Source: Actinomycetales bacterium
GTDB lineage: Bacteria > Actinomycetota > Actinomycetes > Actinomycetales > Kineosporiaceae
Assembly (NCBI GenBank): GCA_012719445.1
Contig: JAAYAH010000083.1
Span: 1-49,110 of the forward strand
Direction: 5' to 3'
DNA: 49,110 bases
Part shown: positions 41,615 to 49,110 of the stretch, piece after piece
Layout: each line of letters opens with the position of its first letter
Numbering within the stretch: position 1 is the stretch's first letter
The notes under the pieces: generated by a model
The model's database searches: none
What the model was told of the DNA's origin: nothing
What the model saw: the letters and a program-made list of their open reading frames with translations, nothing else
Made by a program: the position numbers and the translations under genes

Positions 41615-42199
41615 TCAGAACGTGTAGCGCGTGTACAACGGGACCGGGAACCACTTGGTCCCGACACGGTCCCGCCCGGGGCTTCGGTCCGCGAGGGCCG
41701 CGGACGCCGCCACCACCGCGTCGAGACGGTCGAACGGGGCGACCCGCACGTCGTAGATCCACACCTGCCCGCCCGGCCGCAGCACCCGCCCGAGCTCCGG
41801 CAGCGCGTGATCGACGTCCGGCCAGTGGTGCATGCTCAGGGTGGACACGACCAGGTCGAAGCGATCGTCGGGGAACGGCAGTTCGACCACGTCCCCGAGC
41901 ACCGCCTCGACCCGGCCGTTGAGACCTGCGGCATGTCCCCCCGCCAGGGCGACCATGTCGGGTGCCACGTCCACCCCGGTCACCCGAAGGTCGGGACGGC
42001 GCCGGGCGATCTCGACCGGCAGCCACCCGGGGCCGGTCCCCACGTCCAGCACCCGCCCACCCGTCGGTGCGACCGCGGCGACCTCCTCCGCGACCCGCCG
42101 GTACAGTCCCCCGACCACCCACCGCGAGCAGCGGTCATACACCCGGGCGTGCCATCCGGTGAACACCCCGCCGTGCAGAGACCCGTGCCACGCGACCAT
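41615..42199 (-). CDS. SAM-dependent class I methyltransferase
   Basis: 194 residues from ATG 42199 with GAGGAGGGT upstream. Motif I is VLDVGTGPGWLPVEIARR, followed by VTGVDVAPDMVALA, LGDVVELPFPDDRFDLVVST, SMHHWPD and LGRVLRPGGQVWIYDV: a UbiE/Methyltransf_11-type fold. The substrate is unknown. Divergent from a MarR gene, with two GTTGC/GCAAC-type repeats in the shared 86-base region, so probably controlled by that MarR protein. Confidence 0.93.
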   Translation of the reverse strand: MVAWHGSLHGGVFTGWHARVYDRCSRWVVGGLYRRVAEEVAAVAPTGGRVLDVGTGPGWLPVEIARRRPDLRVTGVDVAPDMVALAGGHAAGLNGRVEAVLGDVVELPFPDDRFDLVVSTLSMHHWPDVDHALPELGRVLRPGGQVWIYDVRVAPFDRLDAVVAASAALADRSPGRDRVGTKWFPVPLYTRYTF

Positions 42200-42213
42200 G
42201 CCACCCTCCTCTG

Positions 42214-42267
42214 AGTTGCTCCCTGCAACTATCCTGGAGGGTAGCCGCGATAGTTGCGTTACACAAC
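42214..42267. promoter_or_regulatory. Two MarR-type inverted repeats
   Basis: AGTTGC-N5-GCAACT (42214-42230, perfect) and AGTTG-N7-CAAC (42252-42267) lie in the divergent methyltransferase/MarR promoter region, the classical layout for autoregulation by a MarR dimer. Confidence 0.65.
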
Positions 42268-42285
42268 CGTTCGGGAGGCCGGCCC

Positions 42286-42807
42286 GTGGAACCCGCCGAG
42301 ACCCGGGTGTTGCACGACCTGCTGATGGACCTGGTGCGGGTCGCGGGGCTGCTCCAACCCGACCGACCGGAGGCCGGGGTGCCCGTGTCGTTGTCGGAGG
42401 CCTACGCGATCCACGAACTGGACACCTCGACCGCCCCGACCCAGCAGGATCTCGCAGAACGCCTCCGGCTGGACAAGAGCACGGTCAGCCGCCTGATCGC
42501 CGGACTGGAGCACAAGGGACTCGTGGCCAGGGAACGCGACCCGGGGAACCGGCGCTCCTACCGCCTGCGCCTCACCGATCGCGGACGCGCCGTGCACGCG
42601 TACCTGGCCGAGGTGTTCCACCGCCGCCACGCCCACATGCTCTCCGCCATGACGGCCGCCGAACGCCGGTGCCTTGCCACAGGACTGGCCGCTCTGCTCC
42701 GAGCCCTCGGCGTGCACCGACCACCAGCCGATCATGCCCACCGGGACCACACCCGTCGGGACCACGCCCACCGGGACCACGGCGGCGACACCGCCCCGAC
42801 CCCCTGA
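42286..42807 (+). CDS. MarR-family regulator with His/Asp-rich tail
   Basis: 173 residues from ATG-equivalent GTG 42286. MarR winged HTH: TQQDLAERLRLDKSTVSRLIAGLEHKGLV, then the wing ERDPGNRRSYRLRLTDRG. The last ~30 residues are unusual, with the repeat ADHAHRDHTRRDHAHRDHGG, rich in His and Asp. This could bind metal or be a simple microsatellite product. Likely represses itself and the divergent methyltransferase through the two inverted repeats upstream. Confidence 0.92.
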   Translation: MEPAETRVLHDLLMDLVRVAGLLQPDRPEAGVPVSLSEAYAIHELDTSTAPTQQDLAERLRLDKSTVSRLIAGLEHKGLVARERDPGNRRSYRLRLTDRGRAVHAYLAEVFHRRHAHMLSAMTAAERRCLATGLAALLRALGVHRPPADHAHRDHTRRDHAHRDHGGDTAPTP

Positions 42808-42852
42808 GGGACGGGGGTCGGCCGCACCGTCGGCCGCGCCACCGGCCGCGGG

Positions 42853-42923
42853 TTGACGTCCTCCTCACCCCCAGTCATTATGAACACACGTTCATGAGCG
42901 CTCGCTCATGAACAACTGCTCAT
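42853..42923 (+). promoter_or_regulatory. ABC-operon promoter with three abutting TetR operators
   Basis: Promoter TTGACG (42853-42858), 17-base spacer, CATTAT (42876-42881). Overlapping the -10 and running downstream are three 16-base palindromes at 14-base period: ATGAACACACGTTCAT (42880), ATGAGCGCTCGCTCAT (42894) and ATGAACAACTGCTCAT (42908), each sharing its terminal AT with the next. The TetR gene of the same operon is the probable binder. Confidence 0.8.
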
Positions 42924-42941
42924 GATGGGACGTGGAGGGAC

Positions 42942-43658
42942 ATGGAGATCGAACTCACCGGCCTGACCAGGACCTACGGCAGGGTGCACGCCGTACGGGA
43001 CCTCTCGGCCCGGGTGGTCCCGGGACAGGTCACGGCGTTCCTCGGCCCCAACGGCGCGGGCAAGACCACGGCGTTGCGGATGCTGCTGGGACTGGTCAGG
43101 CCGGACCGGGGACGGGCGCTGTTCGACGGCCGCCCCTATCGTGACCTGCCGGAGCCCCGCCGGACGGTCGGCGCGGTGCTCAGTCCGGACGGTTTCCACC
43201 GTGGCCGGACCGGTCGCAACCAGCTGCGCACCATCGCCCTGGCGGCGAGCCTGCCCTCCCGCCGCGTCGACGAGGTGCTCGACCTCGTGGAGCTCACCGA
43301 CGCCGCGGACCGGCGGGTCGGCGGCTACTCCCTCGGCATGCGCCAGCGGCTGGGGCTGGCGTGCGCGCTGCTCGGCGACCCACCGGTCCTCGTCGCCGAC
43401 GAGCCAGCCAACGGGCTGGACCCCGAGGGCATCGCCTGGCTGCGGGATCTCCTGCGCCGGGTGGCCGGGCAGGGCCGCACGGTGCTGGTCTCCAGCCACC
43501 TGCTGGCCGAGGTCGCGCGCACCGCCGACCGGGTGCTCGTCATCGCCCACGGCCGGCTGCGCTTCGACGGTCCCCTGACCGACCTCGCCGGCGGCACCAC
43601 CGACGCCGACGCCCTCGAAACCGCCTTCCTCCAGCTCACCTCGGGAGCCGCGGCATGA
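42942..43658 (+). CDS. ABC transporter ATP-binding protein
   Basis: 238 residues; ATG 42942 follows GGAGGGAC. Walker A GPNGAGKTTALRM, signature YSLGMRQRLGLA, Walker B PPVLVADEPANGLDPEG, H-loop VSSHLL. DrrA/CcmA-like single ATPase of drug or lipid exporters. First gene of the operon; the permease overlaps as ATGA. Controlled by the triple operator just upstream. Substrate unknown. Confidence 0.95.
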   Translation: MEIELTGLTRTYGRVHAVRDLSARVVPGQVTAFLGPNGAGKTTALRMLLGLVRPDRGRALFDGRPYRDLPEPRRTVGAVLSPDGFHRGRTGRNQLRTIALAASLPSRRVDEVLDLVELTDAADRRVGGYSLGMRQRLGLACALLGDPPVLVADEPANGLDPEGIAWLRDLLRRVAGQGRTVLVSSHLLAEVARTADRVLVIAHGRLRFDGPLTDLAGGTTDADALETAFLQLTSGAAA

Positions 43659-44389
43659 TTCCCCTGATCCGGTCCGAACTCCTCAAGCTCACCAGCGTCC
43701 GCGCCCCGTGGTGGACGGCGGCCGCTCAGGTCCCGCTGTTCGCGATGGCGGCCAGCGGTGCCGTCGTCTCCGGTGCCCTCACCGCCGAGGACCTGGCCAC
43801 CGAGGCCGGGCTGCGCCTGCTGCTCTCCCACGGCGGGGTCGGGGCGATCCTGTCCCTGTGCGTCGGGGTCCTGCTCGGTGCCGGGGAGTTCCGCCACGGA
43901 ACGGTCCTGGACACCTTCCTCTCCGAACCCCGTCGGGAGCGGGTCGTCGCAGCCAAGCTCGCCGTCGCCGGGATCGCGGGCCTGGTCATCGGGATGGTGA
44001 TGGCCGTCGCGACCGTCGGCGTCGGGCTGGCCTGGTGCACGGCGAAGGACGTGACCATGGACTGGTCCGTCGCCTCCCGCAGCGCGTTGGGCATCGTCGC
44101 CTGGCAGGCCCTGTTCACCGTGCTCGGGGTCGCCCTCGGCGCGATGCTCCGCTCGCAGGCCGTCGCCGTCACCACCGCCGTGGTCTGGTTCTTCATCGCC
44201 GAGACCGCCCTGGCCCAGCTGATGAGCACCGTGGCCAGGTGGCTGCCGGCCAACGCCGCCTCGGCGCTGGGGTACGCCTCCTCCGACGGGCTCCTCTCCC
44301 AGACCGGCGGCGGGTTGGTCCTGCTCGGCTGGACCCTCGCGGCCGCCCTCGGGGCGGTGGTCCTGACCCGCCGGCGTGACCTGGCCTGA
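43655..44389 (+). CDS. ABC transporter permease (ABC-2 type)
   Basis: 244 residues from ATG 43655 (ATGA overlap with the ATPase). Starts MIPLIRSELLKLTSVRAPWW, typical of actinobacterial ABC-2 permeases. About six TM segments: VPLFAMAASGAVVSGAL, GVGAILSLCVGVLLG, VAGIAGLVIGMVMAVATVGV, VAWQALFTVLGVALGAML, VAVTTAVVWFFIAETAL and LLGWTLAAALGAVVL. GAGEFRHGTV, before TM3, is a common motif of the family. Works with the ATPase as an exporter. Confidence 0.94.
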   Translation: MIPLIRSELLKLTSVRAPWWTAAAQVPLFAMAASGAVVSGALTAEDLATEAGLRLLLSHGGVGAILSLCVGVLLGAGEFRHGTVLDTFLSEPRRERVVAAKLAVAGIAGLVIGMVMAVATVGVGLAWCTAKDVTMDWSVASRSALGIVAWQALFTVLGVALGAMLRSQAVAVTTAVVWFFIAETALAQLMSTVARWLPANAASALGYASSDGLLSQTGGGLVLLGWTLAAALGAVVLTRRRDLA

Positions 44390-44411
44390 ACCCGGATGGT
44401 TGTATCGGCTC

Positions 44412-45146
44412 ATGGCCGCCCGACGCGCCCGAGTCCTCCGTGACCACCACGACGGTGGGCACCCCCAGGCGCTGCGCCACCACCTGATCGCGGTGACGCA
44501 GCGCCTGCTGGCCGCCCACGGACTGACCGGCCTGACCACGCGGGGGATCGCCAGGGAGGCGCAGGTCTCCGACGGCGTGCTCTACAACCACTTCGCGGAC
44601 AAGGACGAGCTCGTCGTCACGGCCCTCGCCGAACGCATCGTCGAGCTGAGCACCCGGTTCCGCCACGACTGCCCCCGCCCGGGAGCCCAGGACCTGCGCA
44701 CCGGGCTGAGCGCGCTGGTGCAGCTGTGCTGGGACCTCCAGGCCCAGGCCCTCCCGCTCATCGGGGTGCTTCTCGGCCGACCGGACCTGGTCCACCGGTT
44801 GCTCCAACGGCTGCACGCCGAGGACTCGGCGCCACAACTGCTGTGGCAGGAGGCCTGCGCCTACATCACCGGCGAACAACGACTCGGGACCATCTCCCCT
44901 GACGTCGACCCCTACACCCTCGCCGAGGTGGCGTTCAGCGCCTGCCAGCTCCACGTGCTGACGGCTCTGCTCAGCGGCAACGGAGACGTCCCCCCGCCCC
45001 CGAACCAGCCGGCGACTCCCCCGACCGAACGGCTCCTCACCTTCCTGCTCCATGCCTGCCCCCCCGCCGCCGACGGAACCGAAGCACCCACGACCGGATC
45101 GGACCAGGGAACAGCAGGAACCGGCCCTCGATCCGGTCCCGGCTGA
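44412..45146 (+). CDS. TetR-family regulator of the ABC operon
   Basis: 244 residues from ATG 44412; GTG 44376, overlapping the permease, is an alternative but has no SD. TetR HTH: LTTRGIAREAQVSDGVLYNHFADKDELV. The C-terminal ligand-binding helices include ALVQLCWDLQAQALPLIGVL, and a Pro/Thr-rich tail of ~40 residues ends the protein. Last gene of the ABC operon, so feedback repression via the three palindromes at 42880-42923 is expected; the transported compound may be the inducer. Confidence 0.92.
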   Translation: MAARRARVLRDHHDGGHPQALRHHLIAVTQRLLAAHGLTGLTTRGIAREAQVSDGVLYNHFADKDELVVTALAERIVELSTRFRHDCPRPGAQDLRTGLSALVQLCWDLQAQALPLIGVLLGRPDLVHRLLQRLHAEDSAPQLLWQEACAYITGEQRLGTISPDVDPYTLAEVAFSACQLHVLTALLSGNGDVPPPPNQPATPPTERLLTFLLHACPPAADGTEAPTTGSDQGTAGTGPRSGPG

Positions 45147-45165
45147 TGTAGGGCACGATCCAGCC

Positions 45166-45366
45166 GTGGTCCTGGAGCTCTCAGTGCTGCTCGGCGTCGC
45201 CCCCGAGTCGCCCAGGGGACCGCACCTGGTCGAGGTCAGGACGAGGCACGGCCAACTGGACGCCCTCGCCGTGATCTCCGCTGCCGACCGACCGGTGGTC
45301 ACGGTGCTCGACGACCGCTCGCGCCAGTCGATCACCGGTGTCGTGGTTCTGACGGCCCACCGGTAG
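45166..45366 (+). CDS. Small hypothetical protein
   Basis: 66 residues from GTG 45166 (VVLELSVLLGVAPESPRGPH...LVEVRTRHGQLDALAVISA). It is 19 bases after the TetR gene. TAGGGC (45149-45154) lies 11 bases before the start. Beta-rich, no TM. Its TAG stop falls in the loop of the terminator hairpin. No family recognised; coding is supported by codon bias and position only. Confidence 0.5.
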   Translation: MVLELSVLLGVAPESPRGPHLVEVRTRHGQLDALAVISAADRPVVTVLDDRSRQSITGVVVLTAHR

Positions 45367-45385
45367 CCCGATGGGCCGTCAGAAC
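45346..45385. terminator. Bidirectional terminator, 18-bp stem
   Basis: GTTCTGACGGCCCACCGG pairs with CCGATGGGCCGTCAGAAC (one G-T wobble) across the loop TAGC. Separates convergent genes ending at 45366 and 45393. Confidence 0.88.
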
Positions 45386-45392
45386 ACGACCG

Positions 45393-45938
45393 TCAGTACT
45401 TGTAGGCCTTTTCGTAGGTCGGCGCCCACTGGTTCCAGGGCCAGGGGGACGGGTTGTAACCCCTGAAGAAGCCGTGCCCGCGTGCCCGGACCCACACCAC
45501 GGCCGCTGAGTCGACGCCGTTGAGCTGGCGCGTGTGGCACTGAGTGGGAACCGGGTAGGTCTTCGTGTTGATGTAGCAGGAGTAGAGCGTCTCCTGGGAG
45601 CCGGTCCGCACAACCTGCCCCTGGACGATGTCGAGGTCCTCACCCACCGACCACATGCGGTGGTTTTCCGCCCGAGTCACCCGCGCCCACGAGGCGCCGC
45701 AGTCCGTCGACGGCACGGGGCCCGGCGGCTGGGGGCGGTTGCGGTGCTCGACCTTCCCCAGGTAGGACCCGTAGTCGTCGTGGAACTCCACCGTGCTCAG
45801 CGTCCTCGACGAGGTGACGCACCGGCTGTAGTTGGGATCCACGCCATCACCCTGGTAGGCATTCGCCGGGAGCGCGTTCCCCAGCACGGCGCCGACCCCG
45901 AGCACGATCGCGAGTCCCGCTGTTCTCGTCCTTGTCAC
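45393..45938 (-). CDS. Secreted protein, DUF2690-like
   Basis: 181 residues from GTG 45938, AGGAGGT five bases upstream. Signal peptide 1-28 (TRTRTAGLAIVLGVGAVLGNALPANA). The mature part begins YQGDGVDPNYSRCVTSSRTL and contains STDCGASWARVTRAE; this pairing of an early Cys with C-x-A-x-WAR is reminiscent of DUF2690, though the second half is atypical. Four Cys suggest two disulphides. Aromatic-rich C-terminus (GFFRGYNPSPWPWNQW). Function unknown. Same strand as the two genes upstream but 125 bases away. Confidence 0.8.
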   Translation of the reverse strand: MTRTRTAGLAIVLGVGAVLGNALPANAYQGDGVDPNYSRCVTSSRTLSTVEFHDDYGSYLGKVEHRNRPQPPGPVPSTDCGASWARVTRAENHRMWSVGEDLDIVQGQVVRTGSQETLYSCYINTKTYPVPTQCHTRQLNGVDSAAVVWVRARGHGFFRGYNPSPWPWNQWAPTYEKAYKY

Positions 45939-46062
45939 GTTCTACCTCCTGATCTCGGTCTACCTCTCGCCGGGAGGCCGTGCCGGCGCACGGGAGCGTC
46001 CGGGCGGGTCGTGACCCTCCGTCCCGAAGCGGCCGTTCCCTGACGGCACGGCATCCCGTCGT

Positions 46063-47001
46063 TCACCCGCCACCGAGGAGCCGGTCGATCCGGTCCGCGT
46101 AGCCAGGGAATCTCCGGGCGAGCGAGCGCAACAGGTCTCGCTCCTCGCGCTGTTGTGTGTCCCGCTCGTGCACCAACTGGCAGCCGAGGTCGACGACGGC
46201 GATCTCACGTTGGCGTCGCCACTCCCTGCTCCCGGCCAGTTGCGCAGCCCACGGCGTCACCTCGGCCCGCAGCGCCCGGCGGTCGGCGTAGCGGTACCCC
46301 GCCGCGCTCATGCACCGCGACCAGGCATCATGCGCCCGGCGCAGGGCCTCGCTCTCCTGGGTGGAAGACCGGTCGAGCCAGGCCGTCAGGTCCTCGTCGT
46401 AGCGCGGGATCGTGCTCCTGACCGTGTGCTCGGCAGCCGGGCGGCAGCCTGTCGCCTTCGGCCCGGGCACACCCGCAGCTCCGCCTTCCGCAGGCTGTCC
46501 GTCGGCTCCCCACATGGCGAGCTGGTAGCGCTCGAACTCCGCTCGGGACAGGGTTGCGATGACGGCGTCGTTGGGGTCCGTCGGCAGCTGGTCGGGGTGC
46601 TCCGGCTGGGTGTAGCCCATGCGCTCCCGGTACCGCCGGAGGTCACCGACGGTGCGCATCTCCCCGCTAAACACGCCTGTGAAGGGCTGGTACCGCCAAC
46701 CGGCCGCCCGCATGCAGGTCGCGACCTCGTTCTCGATCCGGGTGGCCTCCTGCTGGTTGGACATGCCACCGGAGAGGAACTCCGTCAACAGACTCAGCGG
46801 CTCGTCGTCCCCCGGCACCGCCGTCGCGCTTGTCGCCGGCGCGACCGCGCCCGCCGCCGGCGCGACCGCGCCGGGGTTCGCACTCGTGCACCCGGAGGCC
46901 GACCACAGCAGCGAGACCACCCCGAGGACCGTGACCGCATGACGGACACCTCTCGGACCTTCATGGTGAGTCGCCGGACCGAGGGCGGGAGTCCCGGTCA
47001 C
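46063..47001 (-). CDS. Predicted lipoprotein, unknown function
   Basis: 312 residues from GTG 47001, overlapping the stop of the upstream SGNH gene (GTGA). Signal sequence VRHAVTVLGVVSLLWSASGC with a Cys at ~38, probably lipidated; then an Ala/Pro/Thr stretch and a mainly helical domain with conserved-looking Cys motifs (VATCMRAAGW, WSRCMSAAGYRY, VDLGCQLVHERD). CMxxxGW-type motifs occur in actinobacterial lipoproteins of unknown role. Cotranscribed with the SGNH remnant. Confidence 0.8.
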   Translation of the reverse strand: MTGTPALGPATHHEGPRGVRHAVTVLGVVSLLWSASGCTSANPGAVAPAAGAVAPATSATAVPGDDEPLSLLTEFLSGGMSNQQEATRIENEVATCMRAAGWRYQPFTGVFSGEMRTVGDLRRYRERMGYTQPEHPDQLPTDPNDAVIATLSRAEFERYQLAMWGADGQPAEGGAAGVPGPKATGCRPAAEHTVRSTIPRYDEDLTAWLDRSSTQESEALRRAHDAWSRCMSAAGYRYADRRALRAEVTPWAAQLAGSREWRRQREIAVVDLGCQLVHERDTQQREERDLLRSLARRFPGYADRIDRLLGGG

Positions 47002-48995
47002 AGGCCCATCACCTGCAGGGTGTCGTTGAGGGACCGGGCGTAGAGCTGTGCCCCGAGGAGGTTGGGGTGGTAGGACTGCTGGGACACCGGCAGCCCTCCT
47101 TCGATCAGGACGGCTTTCTCCGCCGGTGTCTTCCCGCTGATGTCGTTGACGAAGGGAAGGTCACCGAGGATCGCCCCGTGGATACCGGGCGTCTCCGCGC
47201 ACACGTCGTGACCGCGGAAGTCGTTGATCGGGTCGGAGAAGAACACCTGGACTCCCTCCTCCTCACGGAGCTCCTCGGCAGCGGAATGGAACATGTCGTT
47301 GAGGTTCCTGCTCACGCTGTTGGCGAAGTCGCCCTCCTTCACGCTGAACAGCGTGTTCTCGATGCTGTGGAGGCTCGCGAGGCTGGCCGTCGACAGGAGC
47401 ATGCAGACTCCCGGGTTGCATTCGGGGTAGTCGTGGTCGATCTGTGCCAGCTCCTCGGCCGTCCTGGCGGGGAATGCCTCGGGGTAGCCCATGAGCACGA
47501 TCTTCGCGTTCGGGGCGCGCTGATGGATCTTCATGAGGGTGGTGGAGATCGCGGGCCATACCGTGTGCGTGATGTGGTAGGGGACGAGTTCACTCATGAC
47601 GCCGGTGGTCTTGTCCGCCGAACTCTCGTCGCAGTCGCCGTTCAGATCACACTTCCTGATCTCCTTGTCCTGGCAGTTGGAACCCGTGAGGCACTTCTCG
47701 ACGATCTTTCCGAATCCGGTGTCGTTGCCGCCGATGGAGATGGTGACCAGGGTGGTGTTCTCGTCGAGATAGCCCTTGTCGATCTGGGCGACCTCCTGCC
47801 ACTGGCCGTACCCGCCGGGGATCACGTTGTTCGTCACCGCGCCGGAACAGGCCAGGAACTGGTAGTCCAGGGTCGGGTCGAGGTCGTCGGAGCGGGACCC
47901 GATCGATCTCGGGGAGTCGTTCAGGACGCCCTGGCGGGACCAGGCCTGGGTGGAGCGGTGGCACATGTTCATGAGGCCGGCGCGGTTGTTGAAGTCGGTC
48001 TCGGGGTAGTAGTCGTTGCTCTGCAGTTCCTCGGTCTTCTTGTCGGTGACACCCTCGCCAGAGGAGTAGGAGTCGCCGAGGGCGACGACGAAGTGCCTCG
48101 GCTTTACCGGCAGCGGGGTGAAGGCCACCGCGTCCCATGCCACGGAGGGGTTCCAGCTGACGGGCGGGTCGTCCTCCAACCTGGCCTTATCGATCGGTTC
48201 CCGGGAGATGTTGTCCAGGTCGATCGAGGGGGTTCCGGCGAACTGCATCACCCCGAGGCTGACCCAGGTGTTGCGGTCGGCGGCCCCGGCGGTGAGCTGG
48301 ACCGCGTAGCGGGTCTTCTTCTTACCGTTACCCAGGTTGATCACGTACCGGGCGCGTTGGGTCGCGGCGTGGTGGGCGGGCAGGTGCACCATGACCCGTG
48401 CCCAGCCGTTCAGCGACCTGCCCAGGGTCCAGGTTCCGGTGACCTTGCGCCGGTTCCCCTCTGTGGTGTTGGGCTGGGTGTGGGCGAACCAGTTGTGCCC
48501 GCCGTACCCGGTCCCGACCTGATGGAAGTCGATCTTCGAGGGGTGTTCGCCGTACCCGTCCTTGGCTCCTGAGCTGAACCGCAGGGAGAACCTGCCGTGG
48601 TTGGGCACCGCGGTAGCGCACTCCGGGCGCACCGAGGGGACACCGGACGCGACATCGTCGACCACCAGGGTCCCGGCCGGTAGGTCGGACAAGTCGCACT
48701 CCGGGGGGTACAGCACGCCGTCGGGTTGCTCGGGGTAACTGGTGTTGAATCGCATGAACTCGTACCCGCACTCGCCACGGGCGCAGCCGTTGAACTCCGC
48801 GTGGGCGTTGTACCAGCACTTCAGGTCGTACTGGCCTGCGGCGTTCTTATGGCGGCACGGCCCAGGGGGATCACCCTTCACGCCTTCGGCGTTGGGCTGG
48901 ACGTAGGCCGACAACAGGTCGCAGTCGTTGCTCTCGTCGCAGAATGCACCAATGTAGGGCTTGGAGTTGGTCTTGTAGGCCTCAGCCTCGATGAT
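46998..48995 (-). CDS. SGNH-family esterase/lipase, 5'-truncated
   Basis: Coding character runs to 48995 (IIEAEAYKTNSKPYIGAFCD upstream of the first possible start, TTG 48914), where an in-frame TGA (48998-48996) ends it. There is no ATG/GTG start and no signal peptide, though the protein looks secreted (many Cys). N-terminal ~270 residues: beta-sandwich, golvesin/carbohydrate-binding-like (YGGHNWFAHTQP, GRSLNGWARVMVHLPAHH). SGNH domain from ~290: block I ALGDSYSSGEG, block III IGGNDTGFG and catalytic His in SYHPN. From TTG 48914 the product would have 638 residues. Probably inactivated by rearrangement at ~48995. Overlaps the lipoprotein gene as GTGA. Confidence 0.75.
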   Translation of the reverse strand: MIEAEAYKTNSKPYIGAFCDESNDCDLLSAYVQPNAEGVKGDPPGPCRHKNAAGQYDLKCWYNAHAEFNGCARGECGYEFMRFNTSYPEQPDGVLYPPECDLSDLPAGTLVVDDVASGVPSVRPECATAVPNHGRFSLRFSSGAKDGYGEHPSKIDFHQVGTGYGGHNWFAHTQPNTTEGNRRKVTGTWTLGRSLNGWARVMVHLPAHHAATQRARYVINLGNGKKKTRYAVQLTAGAADRNTWVSLGVMQFAGTPSIDLDNISREPIDKARLEDDPPVSWNPSVAWDAVAFTPLPVKPRHFVVALGDSYSSGEGVTDKKTEELQSNDYYPETDFNNRAGLMNMCHRSTQAWSRQGVLNDSPRSIGSRSDDLDPTLDYQFLACSGAVTNNVIPGGYGQWQEVAQIDKGYLDENTTLVTISIGGNDTGFGKIVEKCLTGSNCQDKEIRKCDLNGDCDESSADKTTGVMSELVPYHITHTVWPAISTTLMKIHQRAPNAKIVLMGYPEAFPARTAEELAQIDHDYPECNPGVCMLLSTASLASLHSIENTLFSVKEGDFANSVSRNLNDMFHSAAEELREEEGVQVFFSDPINDFRGHDVCAETPGIHGAILGDLPFVNDISGKTPAEKAVLIEGGLPVSQQSYHPNLLGAQLYARSLNDTLQVMGL

Positions 48996-49110
48996 TCACG
49001 CCGGTGCGGTGGGGCTTGATCGGTTCCGGGAGGGGCTGTCGGGGGCGTTACGGCGTGGGGCGGGCGTGAGTGGATGCCCGATGTGCTCGGGTGGGCGCCG
49101 GTTCCACGGA
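48991..49110 (+). other. Junction and open frame running off the window
   Basis: Beginning at the point where the SGNH coding sequence ends, a plus-strand ATG (48991) opens a 40-codon frame to the window edge (MIHAGAVGLDRFREGLSGAL...). It might be the start of a mobile-element gene that truncated the SGNH gene, but too little is visible to assign. Confidence 0.25.

Overview
The window is very GC-rich (well above 70% by eye) with strong third-position G/C bias, GTG/TTG starts, leaderless genes and actinobacterial families (SigE-type ECF sigma factor, AfsR-like NB-ARC proteins, SpoIIE phosphatase, Abhydrolase_9-type hydrolase, CBM2 with threonine linkers). It looks like chromosomal DNA of a filamentous, plant-polymer-degrading actinobacterium, perhaps Pseudonocardiales. 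That placement is inference; no rRNA or marker gene is present. No tRNA, CRISPR array or intact insertion sequence was recognised.

Layout. 0-4.4 kb: end of a PKD-domain secreted protein, an OmpR/HK two-component pair, a small anchored exported protein and a 44-aa basic protein. 4.5-8.4 kb: SigE-type sigma factor coupled to a two-TM propeller-like protein, divergent from a secreted GH10 xylanase with a good promoter and palindromic boxes. 8.5-19.3 kb: M15 peptidase lipoprotein, an HK-like protein that has lost its phospho-accepting His, a CheY-like regulator, a subtilase with an SW-repeat tail, a large membrane HK, an Abhydrolase_9 protein and a patatin. 19.5-26 kb: an orphan CBM2 protein, a LacI-type-sensor/GGDEF protein, a 5'-deleted uridine kinase, a GAF-GAF-SpoIIE-HATPase phosphatase and small genes. 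26-29.7 kb: a membrane protein with a hexapeptide repeat, then a GH26 mannanase-CBM2 behind a cre-like palindrome. 29.8-36.3 kb: two tail-to-tail NB-ARC paralogues, one truncated, then the most unusual locus of the window: a HEAT-repeat/EF-Ts fusion converging on a MerR regulator that carries the same type of HEAT domain. 36.3-45.4 kb: flavin monooxygenase/FMN reductase operon, cold-shock protein, NYN-domain protein, protoporphyrinogen/coproporphyrinogen oxidase, methyltransferase/MarR divergent pair, ABC transporter with its TetR regulator and three abutting operators. 45.4-49.1 kb: a compositionally different block of secreted proteins ending in a 5'-truncated SGNH hydrolase.

How it works together. 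The carbohydrate genes (GH10, GH26-CBM2, orphan CBM2) are separate transcription units, several with their own palindromes. They lie among many signalling genes (two canonical HKs, one HK-like protein, two response regulators, GGDEF, PP2C, ECF sigma). The best candidate for an undescribed system is the HEAT-EF-Ts / MerR-HEAT pair: the EF-Ts part lacks the N-terminal UBA-like domain and has TTVV in place of the TDFV motif that works on EF-Tu, and its promoter has the 19-bp spacer and dyad of MerR-controlled promoters. This suggests a regulator/effector pair acting on EF-Tu or translation.
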